A stretch of 8,212 nt of DNA from JBCAWW01 sp039024315 (GTDB lineage: Bacteria; Bacteroidota; Bacteroidia; J057): the NCBI GenBank assembly GCA_039024315.1, contig JBCCQN010000290.1, positions 1 through 8,212 on the forward strand, read 5' to 3'. The position numbers and the translations under genes were made by a program. Positions 1-6,685 of this stretch are shown here, in pieces (positions within the stretch are counted from its first letter, which is position 1; the number at the start of each line of letters is the position of its first letter). The notes under the pieces are model-generated. The model made no database searches, had not been told where the DNA came from, and worked only from the letters and a program-made list of their open reading frames with translations.

Positions 1-4
1 ATAT

Positions 5-98
5 AGTATTTAGATGGAAGTAATAAAAAGTGAGAGAATCAATTCTCTTACCTACCAAATTCTATCTGCTTCCTACTCAATACTTCCTACTTAATACT
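5..98. repeat. AT-rich tandem and inverted repeat downstream of the ABC operon
   Basis: Two tandem copies of a 14-base unit, CTTCCTACTYAATA, lie at 69-82 and 83-96 and differ at one base. A third, inverted and diverged copy lies at 5-20; its complement CTTCCATCTAAATACT matches bases 83-98 at 13 of 16 positions. The copies bracket the hairpin at 30-51, so the whole block is a loose inverted repeat around a terminator. No coding potential is visible in bases 1-108. The left part may continue beyond the window edge. Confidence 0.6.
21..51 (-). terminator. Likely rho-independent terminator of the ABC exporter operon
   Basis: Bases 30-38 and 43-51 form a nine-pair hairpin with loop TCAA. It has one G-T wobble on the plus strand, which is an A-C mismatch on the minus strand. 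Read on the minus strand, the stem is followed at once by TTTTTATTA. It lies 57 bases past the permease stop, the expected place for the end of the minus-strand operon. The stem is AT-rich, so strength is uncertain. Confidence 0.5.
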
Positions 99-108
99 TT
101 TTTACGCT

Positions 109-1413
109 CTAATACCGCACCCAACGCCAAAGCTCCTTAAAACTTGGCTTCTTGCCATACATCAAGATCCCTGTACGATAGATTTTGCTGCCCAGCCAAA
201 TACAACCCAAAAAGCCCATGATCAATAAGCTGATAGACAAAAAGACTTGCCAAGCGGGCACTTCAGTCGTAGATAATCGCACCAGCATAGACATGGGAGA
301 GGTAAAGGGGATCATCGAAAGCGTTACCGCTAAGGTGGAATTAGGGCTCTGGACGATATTCATCACTAAGATGGTCGGAATCAAGAGCGGCAAGGAAATC
401 GGCAGCGTCAATTGTTGGGCATCTTGTATATTGTCCACACTCGCCCCTGCGGCCGCAAAGAGAGAGCCATACAAAAAGAATCCACCCAAAAAGTAGATCG
501 GGAAAGCCCATAATAAAGTCCCCCATTGAAAATTTTCAACTTGGCCGAGCATCTTTTCAACCCCACCTTGGGCGAGTTCGGTTTCTACGGGTGAGCCTGT
601 CCCTTGGGTCGCCATAATCTGCTCCGGATCGATCATGCCAGCGGCAAAGAGCCCTAGAATAAAGACAAGCAGATAAGAAGTGATCGTCCAAAGTAAAAAT
701 TGTAGTAAGCCCGCCGAAGCAATCGCCAAGACTTTGCCCATCAGCAGTTTAAAGGGTTTTACCGAGGACACCATCACCTCTACAATCCGGTTGGTTTTTT
801 CCTCGATTACTCCCTGCATCAAGATCCCGCCATAAGCTGCAACTAAAACATACATCAATAAGGAAATCACCAATCCTACAATCATCGCGATGAGCTCACT
901 ACCGCGCTTTTCTTCCTTGGGACTAGAAACCACCGAATCAACGGAAAAGTCAAAGTCTAAGGCAGCCAACTGTTCGCTACTAATGCCCACATCCTGTTGT
1001 TTAAACTCCCGAATCGCATCCCTTAGATGATCTCTTACATCCGTAACCACACTCAAATTGAGGCTACTCACATTATAAAGGGTAGCATGTCCAGTTGGCT
1101 TTTTGATGATTTGCGGCCCGATTTCCAATAATATTAGCTTGTCATCGGCCCAGATTTGCTTTTTGAGGCTATCAACGGGCAGCGGACTTAATTTGTAAGT
1201 ATAGTTTTCTGTTGACTCAAGGTATTGAGTAATCTCCGGCAAGCTAGTTTCAGGCACTAGGACGACATAATCATCCTGACTGATATTCAAACCCGCAAAA
1301 ATTTGGATTCCAAATACCCCTGCCATTAGCACAGGCACCAAAAAGGTAGAAAGCCAAAAGCTCCGCTTGCGTACTAAATTCAGAAATTCTCTTTTATAGA
1401 TTAATCGTAGCAT
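109..1413 (-). CDS. ABC-2 type exporter permease (NatB/YhaP-like)
   Basis: This is the membrane subunit of an ABC exporter, 434 residues, in the inner membrane. Visible layout: a basic cytoplasmic N-terminus, a first membrane helix at about 19-40, a large extracytoplasmic segment at about 41-172, then further helices at about 174-199, 229-261, 300-323, 335-354, 361-380 and 389-411. After the second helix comes a conserved cytoplasmic stretch, EEKTNRIVEVMVSSVKPFKL (residues 204-223), which is the hallmark of the NatB/YhaP branch of ABC-2 permeases. The start codon lies one base after the stop of the ATPase gene, so translation is probably coupled. The substrate cannot be read from sequence: NatB exports sodium in Bacillus, but relatives have other or unknown cargo, so no symbol is given. 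Length is normal for the family and no damage is seen. Confidence 0.9.
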   Translation of the reverse strand: MLRLIYKREFLNLVRKRSFWLSTFLVPVLMAGVFGIQIFAGLNISQDDYVVLVPETSLPEITQYLESTENYTYKLSPLPVDSLKKQIWADDKLILLEIGPQIIKKPTGHATLYNVSSLNLSVVTDVRDHLRDAIREFKQQDVGISSEQLAALDFDFSVDSVVSSPKEEKRGSELIAMIVGLVISLLMYVLVAAYGGILMQGVIEEKTNRIVEVMVSSVKPFKLLMGKVLAIASAGLLQFLLWTITSYLLVFILGLFAAGMIDPEQIMATQGTGSPVETELAQGGVEKMLGQVENFQWGTLLWAFPIYFLGGFFLYGSLFAAAGASVDNIQDAQQLTLPISLPLLIPTILVMNIVQSPNSTLAVTLSMIPFTSPMSMLVRLSTTEVPAWQVFLSISLLIMGFLGCIWLGSKIYRTGILMYGKKPSFKELWRWVRY

Positions 1414-1414
1414 T

Positions 1415-2320
1415 TCAATTTTGTCCTCCTACCAATTGGATAAAGATTTCGTTAAGTCGAGGCATATGCTGTTCAAATTTGGTGATCTCGAGCGGGCTAT
1501 CAGCTAAAAGGCGAAGCAAATCGTTGCGATTTTGATTTTCCTGTAAAGCGACTTGAGCCTTACCTGCCTGGGAGGATTCGACCTTAATGCCAGCAATCTC
1601 ACTTAGGGCTTCGACTGCGCCAATAAACTCCAAGTCAAAGAGGTTTTTTTGGAAGCGTTGCCTAACGCCCCTAATGGGATCTTCAAGGATTTTTTGGCCT
1701 TGATTCATCAGGGCGATTTCGTCGCAAAGCTCCTCTACTTGCTCCATCCGATGGGTGGAGAAAATGATGGTAGTACCTTCAGCGGCCATGCGCCGGATTT
1801 CTTGCTCAATGATGCGTGTATTGACCGGATCTAGTCCAGAAAAAGGTTCGTCTAAGATTAAGAGTCTAGGTTCATGACCCACGGTAGAAATAAACTGTAC
1901 CTTTTGCTGCATGCCTTTAGAAAGGTCCATGGTCTTACGCTTAGCCCATCCGCTCAGGTCTAATTTTGCCAGCCAAGCATCAGCGGCCTTCTTAGCGGCC
2001 TTTTCACTCATACCTCGCAGGCCTAAGAGATAGACAATTTGTTCTCTAATCGGCATCTTTTTGTAGAGCCCCCGTTCTTCGGGCATGTAGCCAATCTTAC
2101 GGGTATGCCGCTCAGCCAGAGGTTCACCATCAAACCATATTTGGCCTTGATCGGGAGCAGTGATACCTGTGATCATCCTGATGATAGAAGTTTTGCCAGC
2201 ACCATTGGGCCCCAACAAGCCATAGATTTTCCCTTTAGGGATGCTCAGCGAGACATTATCAACCGCCAGATGTTGATCGTATTGCTTGCTGACATTTTCG
2301 AGACGTAAAAAGCCATCCAT
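1415..2320 (-). CDS. ABC exporter ATP-binding subunit (NatA/YhaQ-like, DUF4162 tail)
   Basis: This is the ATPase that should drive the adjacent permease. From the ATG at 2320 it has 301 residues. Walker A GPNGAGKT lies at 37-44, a PEERGLY stretch stands in the Q-loop region as is usual in this branch, the signature LSKGMQQK is at 133-140, Walker B LLILDEP has Asp147-Glu148, and the switch His is in STH at 188-190. The last 80 or so residues fit the DUF4162 domain found at the C-terminus of NatA-type exporters. The frame stays open upstream to an ATG at 2371, but that start would overlap the divergent amidohydrolase start at 2366 and add 17 residues before the usual 'LRLENVSK' beginning, so I chose 2320. 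The stop at 1415-1417 is one base before the permease start. All catalytic motifs are intact. Confidence 0.92.
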   Translation of the reverse strand: MDGFLRLENVSKQYDQHLAVDNVSLSIPKGKIYGLLGPNGAGKTSIIRMITGITAPDQGQIWFDGEPLAERHTRKIGYMPEERGLYKKMPIREQIVYLLGLRGMSEKAAKKAADAWLAKLDLSGWAKRKTMDLSKGMQQKVQFISTVGHEPRLLILDEPFSGLDPVNTRIIEQEIRRMAAEGTTIIFSTHRMEQVEELCDEIALMNQGQKILEDPIRGVRQRFQKNLFDLEFIGAVEALSEIAGIKVESSQAGKAQVALQENQNRNDLLRLLADSPLEITKFEQHMPRLNEIFIQLVGGQN

Positions 2321-2365
2321 ATCGCAAGTTAGGAGAATCAAACGGATTTGCCTTAAATTCCCCCA
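2321..2365. promoter_or_regulatory. 45-base divergent intergenic region, ABC operon / amidohydrolase
   Basis: Only 45 bases separate the two divergent start codons. I see no full TAnnTTTG element with a correctly spaced TTTG on either strand, so at least one promoter probably lies inside the neighbouring coding sequence. The AGGAG at 2331-2335 is 30 bases before the amidohydrolase ATG, too far to act as its ribosome binding site. Confidence 0.4.
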
Positions 2366-3517
2366 ATGCAAAAAATCAGTGCGGACTACATCTATAGCCC
2401 TGAGGGCTGGTTAGAGGATCATCTTCTGGAGATTGACGAGCAAGGCGTGGTGCAAGCGCTACGGCCGATTAGCAAAGGTGAAAATTTTGACCGCCTGCGG
2501 GGAACGCTCAGCCCTGGCTTTGTCAATGCGCATTGTCATCTGGAGCTTTCGATGCTACAAGGCAGCATCCCTACTGGTACAGGCATGGTGGGTTTTATCG
2601 GCCAAGTAGTCAAGCAGAGGCAAGCGTTCTCCGAAGGAGCCCAAAAAGATGCCGCCCAAAACGCCCTCCTCGAGATGCAAAGGCAAGGAATCGTAGCCCT
2701 AGGAGATATCTGTAATTCGACGCTTACTGCTGAGATCAAGCGCGCTCATCCCCATTTTTTGACTTACAACTTCGTTGAACGCTTTGGTCTTAAGCCCGAG
2801 GATGTGGAGAAGATCATAAAAAGTGGAAAATCTATCGCAGCAGATTTTGTGCCCTCAGCCGCTTCGCTCTCTCCTCATGCTCCCTACTCCATGTCCAGTG
2901 AACTGCTCAAAGCGCTCTACCAAACTCGGCCGGAGAGAATGTCGATTCACTTGCTAGAGTCGCAAGAAGAACGTGCCTTATTTGATGAGGGCATGGGGTC
3001 ATTTTTGGATTTCTTTGCTGCGATCAAAGCGCCTAAACCGGCGAACGCAGGAACAAAGGGCGCTATTCACCATATTTTGCAGGATCATCCGACAGATATT
3101 CCTACCCTACTCGTGCACAATACCGAGATCAAGAAGGAGGAGCTAAATTATATGATGGATGGTTTGCAGGAGCCTTGGTTATGTCTTTGTCCCCTTTCCA
3201 ACCTCTATATTCATGAACGCTTGCCTGACATAGAGATGTTTTTGCCCTTCGCGCAACGCATCTGCTTGGGGACCGATAGTCTGGCCAGTAATCATAAACT
3301 CGACATCTGGGCCGAGCTACTTTGCTTGAAAAAACATTTTCCCTCCTTGAGCTGGCATCAATTGCTAACTTGGGCCACCTTCAATGGCGCGAAAGCCTTA
3401 GGCTTTGAAGATCAGATCGGCAGTTTTGAGCCCGGTAAAAAACCGGGCGTGGTCTTACTGCCTTTATTGATCGGAGCAGACTTGATTGAGGATCAGACGC
3501 TGCAACTAGTCCCCTAA
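2366..3517 (+). CDS. Metal-dependent amidohydrolase (nucleoside / aminofutalosine deaminase-like)
   Basis: A 383-residue TIM-barrel hydrolase of the amidohydrolase superfamily (chlorohydrolase/SAH-MTA deaminase branch), probably cytoplasmic since no signal peptide is seen. The full metal and catalytic set is visible: HCH at 56-58 after 'SPGFVNA', the substrate-loop motif HAPYS at 171-175, His195 with Glu198 in HLLES, His251 in LLVHNT, and Asp304 in LGTDSLASN. The branch deaminates purine-type nucleosides. Members in bacteria using the futalosine menaquinone route deaminate aminodeoxyfutalosine, which is a plausible but unproven role here. The protein is somewhat shorter than the usual 420-450 residues, with a brief C-terminal sandwich domain ending in GSFEPGKKPGVVLL. 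It starts 45 bases from the divergent ABC operon and is followed by a terminator, so it looks monocistronic. Substrate assignment is inference; the fold and metal site are secure. Confidence 0.88.
   Translation: MQKISADYIYSPEGWLEDHLLEIDEQGVVQALRPISKGENFDRLRGTLSPGFVNAHCHLELSMLQGSIPTGTGMVGFIGQVVKQRQAFSEGAQKDAAQNALLEMQRQGIVALGDICNSTLTAEIKRAHPHFLTYNFVERFGLKPEDVEKIIKSGKSIAADFVPSAASLSPHAPYSMSSELLKALYQTRPERMSIHLLESQEERALFDEGMGSFLDFFAAIKAPKPANAGTKGAIHHILQDHPTDIPTLLVHNTEIKKEELNYMMDGLQEPWLCLCPLSNLYIHERLPDIEMFLPFAQRICLGTDSLASNHKLDIWAELLCLKKHFPSLSWHQLLTWATFNGAKALGFEDQIGSFEPGKKPGVVLLPLLIGADLIEDQTLQLVP
2621..2639 (+). repeat. Dispersed 19-base repeat, copy 1 (inside the amidohydrolase)
   Basis: The sequence CAAGCGTTCTCCGAAGGAG here is identical to 5980-5998. 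It is read in frame as Gln-Ala-Phe-Ser-Glu-Gly and contains the mini-palindrome CTCC-GAA-GGAG. Confidence 0.6.
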
Positions 3518-3521
3518 AATC

Positions 3522-3573
3522 AAAATTGCCTCGCAAGAGCTTAGGCTATTGCGAGGCATACCATAGATTTTTT
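3522..3573. terminator. Bidirectional rho-independent terminator
   Basis: A perfect ten-pair stem joins 3527-3536 (TGCCTCGCAA) to 3549-3558. Past one mismatch, three more pairs (AGC/GCT) close a TTAG tetraloop. On the plus strand a run of six T at 3568-3573 follows after nine bases. On the minus strand the stem is followed at once by ATTTTGATTTTA. It sits between the convergent amidohydrolase and TPR genes and can serve both. Confidence 0.85.
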
Positions 3574-3574
3574 C

Positions 3575-4540
3575 TTATTGACAGTGTTTCTCTTTCAACT
3601 CCTTGACCTCGGGGCCATACTGCTTAGTAAAGCCATATTGTTCTGCGAGATTCAGCTCTTCACATGCTTGCTCATAATCTTCTTTTTCAATAAAAAGCAA
3701 GGCGCGATTTTTATATGCGTATGAGTTGCGTTCATCTAACTTGATGGCTTTTTTGAGATCTTTCTCCGCGCCTTTGAGATCTCCCATTTTAATTTTGAGA
3801 TAGCCACGATTGCTGTAGCCATAAGCCGCTTTGGGATTTTCGTCCACCATGCGATTGTACCAAACAAGCGCTTCATCATATTCACCTAAGCACAAATAAC
3901 CCCAACCGACGTTCCCCACTAAATTGATGTTCTCCGGTTCTAGCTCAAGGGCTCGCCTGAAATATGGTACTGATTCACCAGCGCGATCCATTTGTGTGAG
4001 GATGATTCCGATACTATTGAGCAGGGCGACATCATTGGTATCTCTCACCAGCACTAGTTTGGCGTCTTCCATCGCCCCTTCAAGCTCCAAGATGTCGAGA
4101 CGAGACTTACTGCGCTCTTCCAGTAGCATATAGTAAAGTGAATCGCCTTCCTCTACATAGGTGAGCCCCTTGCTAAAGTCTTTGATTGCATCCTCGTCCT
4201 TGCGCGCTAGATTGAGAAAATAACCTCTCCAATAATAGTACTCTGGATTTTCGGGATCGAGGCGGACTGCCTTATACAAGTCATCAAACATCCCATCTAT
4301 ATTTTTGCGGTCTAGACGCGCAAAGGCGCGATGGTGATAAAGACTAGCTCGTAAAGGCATCAATTGAATGGCATCGTCTAGTAGGGCTTCGGCTTCCCTA
4401 CTTTTGTCTTCAGCTAGTCTGGCTTTGGCTTCGCTTTCGAGTCGATCAACTTTATTGACAAGATCATTGCCGGACTGAGCCACAAGAGAGCTGACTCCAA
4501 CCCATACTAGGGTCAGACATAAAAAAAAAGTCTTTTGCAT
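3575..4540 (-). CDS. Exported TPR-repeat protein
   Basis: A 321-residue protein with a signal peptide (residues 1 to about 21; hydrophobic FFLCLTLVWVGVSSLVA, likely cut before QSG), so it acts in the periplasm or at the outer membrane. The rest is about eight tetratricopeptide repeats of 33-34 residues from about 33 to 305. The clearest are 65-98 (LYHHRAFARL...AVRLDPEN), 99-132 (YYYWRGYFLNL), 204-237 (INLVGNVGWGYLCLGEYDEA) and 238-271 (YGYSNRGYLKI). TPRs bind other proteins or peptides, and no catalytic domain is present. It ends in a charged helix closing with Lys-His-Cys-Gln, a type of ending common in Bacteroidota TPR proteins. The stop codon abuts the bidirectional terminator, and the 5' side faces the divergent DUF3109 gene. 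The partner is unknown. Confidence 0.88.
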   Translation of the reverse strand: MQKTFFLCLTLVWVGVSSLVAQSGNDLVNKVDRLESEAKARLAEDKSREAEALLDDAIQLMPLRASLYHHRAFARLDRKNIDGMFDDLYKAVRLDPENPEYYYWRGYFLNLARKDEDAIKDFSKGLTYVEEGDSLYYMLLEERSKSRLDILELEGAMEDAKLVLVRDTNDVALLNSIGIILTQMDRAGESVPYFRRALELEPENINLVGNVGWGYLCLGEYDEALVWYNRMVDENPKAAYGYSNRGYLKIKMGDLKGAEKDLKKAIKLDERNSYAYKNRALLFIEKEDYEQACEELNLAEQYGFTKQYGPEVKELKEKHCQ

Positions 4541-4562
4541 CTTTGGTGTGTTTTTGATGGTG

Positions 4563-4612
4563 CTACGAAAAGGTGTCAGGTCATTTACGTACCTTTACAA
4601 AACTACGAAAAG
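4563..4612. repeat. Ten-base direct repeat in a divergent promoter region
   Basis: CTACGAAAAG occurs exactly at 4563-4572 and 4603-4612, 40 bases start to start. Both lie between the divergent TPR and DUF3109 genes. The right copy overlaps the minus-strand -7 element at 4598-4605. It could be a regulator site, or two copies of an abundant Bacteroidota promoter-flanking word. Confidence 0.45.
4598..4605 (-). promoter_or_regulatory. Bacteroidota -7 promoter element for the TPR gene
   Basis: Read on the minus strand this is TAGTTTTG, an exact match to TAnnTTTG, preceded by TTTTCG as is common for this element. It would give the TPR mRNA a leader of roughly 50 bases. No TTTG is seen at the expected -33 distance, so the call is moderate. 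Confidence 0.5.
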
Positions 4613-4621
4613 AAAAATCAG

Positions 4622-5242
4622 ATGTTCCCTATGGGCCGAAAGAAGAAAAGAAGCGCATTTGAAGGAGTCATTCAAATTAAGGATAAACTGATTAGCGGAG
4701 AAGTCATAGAGGAGAAATTTGCCTGCGACCTACTCAAATGTAAAGGAGCCTGCTGCGTAGAAGGTGATTTAGGAGCCCCCTTGGAGCGAGAAGAATTAGC
4801 CGTCATGGATCAAATCTATGAGGAGGTTGAGCCCTATATGCGCGAGGAGGGGAAGCAAGCCGTCGCCGAGCAGGGCAAATATCTGTTAGACTTTACGGGT
4901 GAATATTCTACTCCACTAGTAGAAGGAAGAGAATGTGCTTATGTCACCTTTAGCGAAAATGGCTTAGCACTATGTGCCATTGAACAGGCTTGGGCTGAAG
5001 GCAAAATCACTTTTCAAAAACCGATTTCTTGCCACCTCTACCCTATCCGCATTACCGCTTACTCGGATTTCGATGCCCTCAACTACGACCGCTGGGACAT
5101 TTGCTCGGATGCCTGTAACAAAGGAGAAGCCGCAGGTATTAGAGTATTTGAGTTTACCAAAAGTGCGCTGATCCGTAAGTACGGAGAAGAATTTTATAGG
5201 AGCTTAGAGACGATAGTAGCCCAAAAAGAAGCCCAAGAATAG
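4622..5242 (+). CDS. DUF3109 family cysteine-rich protein
   Basis: From the ATG at 4622 this has 206 residues. The core from about residue 17 (IQIKDKLISGEVIEEKFACDLLKCKGACC...) matches what I know of the DUF3109 family, conserved in Bacteroidota and related to the YkgJ-type putative zinc- or iron-binding proteins. Nine cysteines are visible: 35, 40, 44, 45, 105, 118, 137, 161 and 165, including the C-x4-C-x3-CC cluster and C-HLYP at 137-141. They suggest a bound metal or iron-sulfur cluster, but no reaction is established. No signal peptide is seen, so it is likely cytoplasmic. The frame is open back to an ATG at 4535, which would overlap the divergent TPR start; family proteins begin close to the IQI segment, so 4622 or 4631 (also ATG) is more likely. 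A basic GRKKKR stretch precedes the core. Confidence 0.85.
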   Translation: MFPMGRKKKRSAFEGVIQIKDKLISGEVIEEKFACDLLKCKGACCVEGDLGAPLEREELAVMDQIYEEVEPYMREEGKQAVAEQGKYLLDFTGEYSTPLVEGRECAYVTFSENGLALCAIEQAWAEGKITFQKPISCHLYPIRITAYSDFDALNYDRWDICSDACNKGEAAGIRVFEFTKSALIRKYGEEFYRSLETIVAQKEAQE

Positions 5243-5442
5243 AATCTTCCCGAGACAAATTGCGGGATCACTGCGTTTTGTTTGAGTCAAAAATTGAGTT
5301 TTTGCCCCAATCAAACCGCTCATAGAGAGCCAAATTGTACATTTAGCTGACTAGGCACAAAAACACAGATGGTAAGTTCCGATCCAAAAAGCATTTTTCC
5401 AGCTAAAAGCATTATCAGAATTTGGGTTTAAATAAGAACCCC
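5243..5442. other. 200-base intergenic region, no gene seen
   Basis: It contains weak secondary structure just after the DUF3109 stop: a five-pair stem at 5248-5252/5263-5267, a CAAAAA/TTTTTG hairpin at 5288-5293/5299-5304, and an outer pairing of GTTTGA at 5280-5285 with TCAAAC at 5311-5316. This may be a poor terminator for DUF3109. A nine-base direct repeat AAAAGCATT lies at 5387-5395 and 5405-5413, shortly before the next gene. No convincing promoter pair could be assigned. Confidence 0.35.
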
Positions 5443-6060
5443 ATGCGCAGATTCTCCCTTTTTCACCTTGCTGCGACTGGTTCTCTGTTATGCTTTCTTT
5501 TTCTTTTACCTTTTAGCTACGCCTCCGGCGAACGCTCAGTCGGAGACAAATCACCTCAGATTGTGCTGAGTCAGCACATCGGCCTCAACAATAAAGTCTT
5601 TTTGAGTTGGGAGGCCAATGCAGAAGTTTTGCCTAAATATTGGGTGGTCGAACGCGCCAAAATTAATGGTAGTTTCCAAGCGATCCAGCGAGTCAAAGTA
5701 GATGAGCCTTTGATATTTGTGGACGAATCTCCTTGGCCGAGTGCTCGCTACAGAGTGAAAGCCGTTTGGTCAAATGGTGAGCAAAAGGTTAGCAACCACG
5801 TTGCTTGGCGGAGTTTATCCCTTTACTTTCCACTAGAGGCAAAAACCGAGGACAATCAGCTTTTTCTTTCCTTCCCGCTTATCCAGGACAAGATGCTGCT
5901 TTGTATCTATGACGAAAATGGCAAAAGGGTCAGTAATCAAGTTATCAAGGCTTTTAGTAAGAGCTGTAAATTAGAGACCCAAGCGTTCTCCGAAGGAGTA
6001 TATATCCTCGAAGTCCAATATCAAGAGCAAGTTTATCGCACCCGCTGGCGTAAATACTAG
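5443..6060 (+). CDS. Small secreted protein: FnIII-like domain plus T9SS-type sorting domain
   Basis: From the ATG at 5443 this has 205 residues. A signal peptide covers about 1-29 (basic MRRF, then a long hydrophobic core ending FSYASG). Residues about 40-122 fit the FnIII-like module common in Bacteroidota secreted proteins: VFLSWEANAEVLPKYWVVER, then FVDESPWPSARYRVKAVWSNGEQKVSNHV. Residues about 128-205 resemble a type A T9SS C-terminal sorting domain, with IYDENGKRV at 155-163 and AFSEGVYILEVQY followed by a basic tail ending RWRKY. The inferred route is Sec export, then type IX secretion across the outer membrane with tail removal. It carries nothing else: no enzyme domain. An in-frame TTG at 5422 would add seven residues before the basic start of the signal peptide and is less likely. 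The stop overlaps that of the convergent gene. Confidence 0.78.
   Translation: MRRFSLFHLAATGSLLCFLFLLPFSYASGERSVGDKSPQIVLSQHIGLNNKVFLSWEANAEVLPKYWVVERAKINGSFQAIQRVKVDEPLIFVDESPWPSARYRVKAVWSNGEQKVSNHVAWRSLSLYFPLEAKTEDNQLFLSFPLIQDKMLLCIYDENGKRVSNQVIKAFSKSCKLETQAFSEGVYILEVQYQEQVYRTRWRKY
5980..5998 (+). repeat. Dispersed 19-base repeat, copy 2 (inside the T9SS-type gene)
   Basis: An exact copy of 2621-2639 in an unrelated gene, in the same reading frame (Gln-Ala-Phe-Ser-Glu-Gly), falling at the conserved 'aFseGVY' turn of the sorting domain. Confidence 0.6.
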
Positions 6061-6659
6061 CGCCCGAGGTATAGCCCTACCCCAAATTGTACCGAACTAA
6101 GCGATAGACTAGCAGGACCTTGTCCGTAAGTGTAATAATCAAAATAGGTGTAAGTGCCAGCAGTGGAAGCTGTTTGTAGCCAACTCACAAAAAAATATAA
6201 CGGCTTGATGGGTTGAAAGCTGGGACTGATACGAAAGTATGGTCTTAAGCTTTCTTCATCAGCATTAAAATGATAGCCGGTCCTCTCATCATTACAGCCA
6301 TCTTCATAGTTTAGAGACTGACCAAGCTCCACCATCAAGCGGAATTTACGCCAGAGGACAAAACTGTGCACACTCATCCCTCTAAACTTCCGATCAGAGT
6401 AGCCCCAAGGAGAGAGCCCGATAGTCATATGATGATTGATGCCTAGCCCAACATACTTACCGATACGTAGCCCTAAGCCAAGGCTGTGACTTAATTCCAT
6501 CGGTACACAGTGGGGATAGACGCTAAGACCCGTACCTAGCTCGGCGATAGCGTAAAAGGGAGCAGCTTTTTTTTCAGCAGTACTTGAGGTTTGGGCCAGC
6601 CCCTTCCCTCCTACCACAAGTAACATCGCCAAAAGACTGATCAGATAGGTGTTTTTCAT
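6057..6659 (-). CDS. Putative outer-membrane beta-barrel protein
   Basis: A 200-residue protein not assignable to a named family. Residues 1-23 are a signal peptide (hydrophobic LISLLAMLLVVGG, likely cut after GLAQ). The mature part alternates polar and hydrophobic/aromatic residues in strand-like segments: FYAIAELGTGLSVY at 35-48, HSLGLGLRIGKYVGLGI at 58-74, HSFVLWRKFRLMVELGQSL at 98-116, and a closing VQFGVGLYLGR at 190-200. This fits a small eight-strand barrel of the kind often called outer membrane beta-barrel in Bacteroidota. Cys51 and Cys122 could form a disulfide. The final residue is Arg rather than the usual aromatic, so the barrel call is inference. It converges on the T9SS-type gene, overlapping it by four bases, and no terminator lies between them. 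Confidence 0.7.
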   Translation of the reverse strand: MKNTYLISLLAMLLVVGGKGLAQTSSTAEKKAAPFYAIAELGTGLSVYPHCVPMELSHSLGLGLRIGKYVGLGINHHMTIGLSPWGYSDRKFRGMSVHSFVLWRKFRLMVELGQSLNYEDGCNDERTGYHFNADEESLRPYFRISPSFQPIKPLYFFVSWLQTASTAGTYTYFDYYTYGQGPASLSLSSVQFGVGLYLGR

Positions 6660-6685
6660 CGTCGAATTGTTGATATTACATTTTT

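Noticed and set aside
2321..2371. Longer start (2371) for the ABC ATPase
   Set aside because: It would overlap the divergent amidohydrolase start and add residues before the conserved N-terminus; the ATG at 2320 fits the family.
4535..4621. Upstream start (4535) for the DUF3109 protein
   Set aside because: It would overlap the divergent TPR start codon and cross its -7 promoter element; added residues do not match the family.
5422..5442. TTG start at 5422 for the T9SS-type protein
   Set aside because: The ATG at 5443 begins directly at the basic part of a normal signal peptide.
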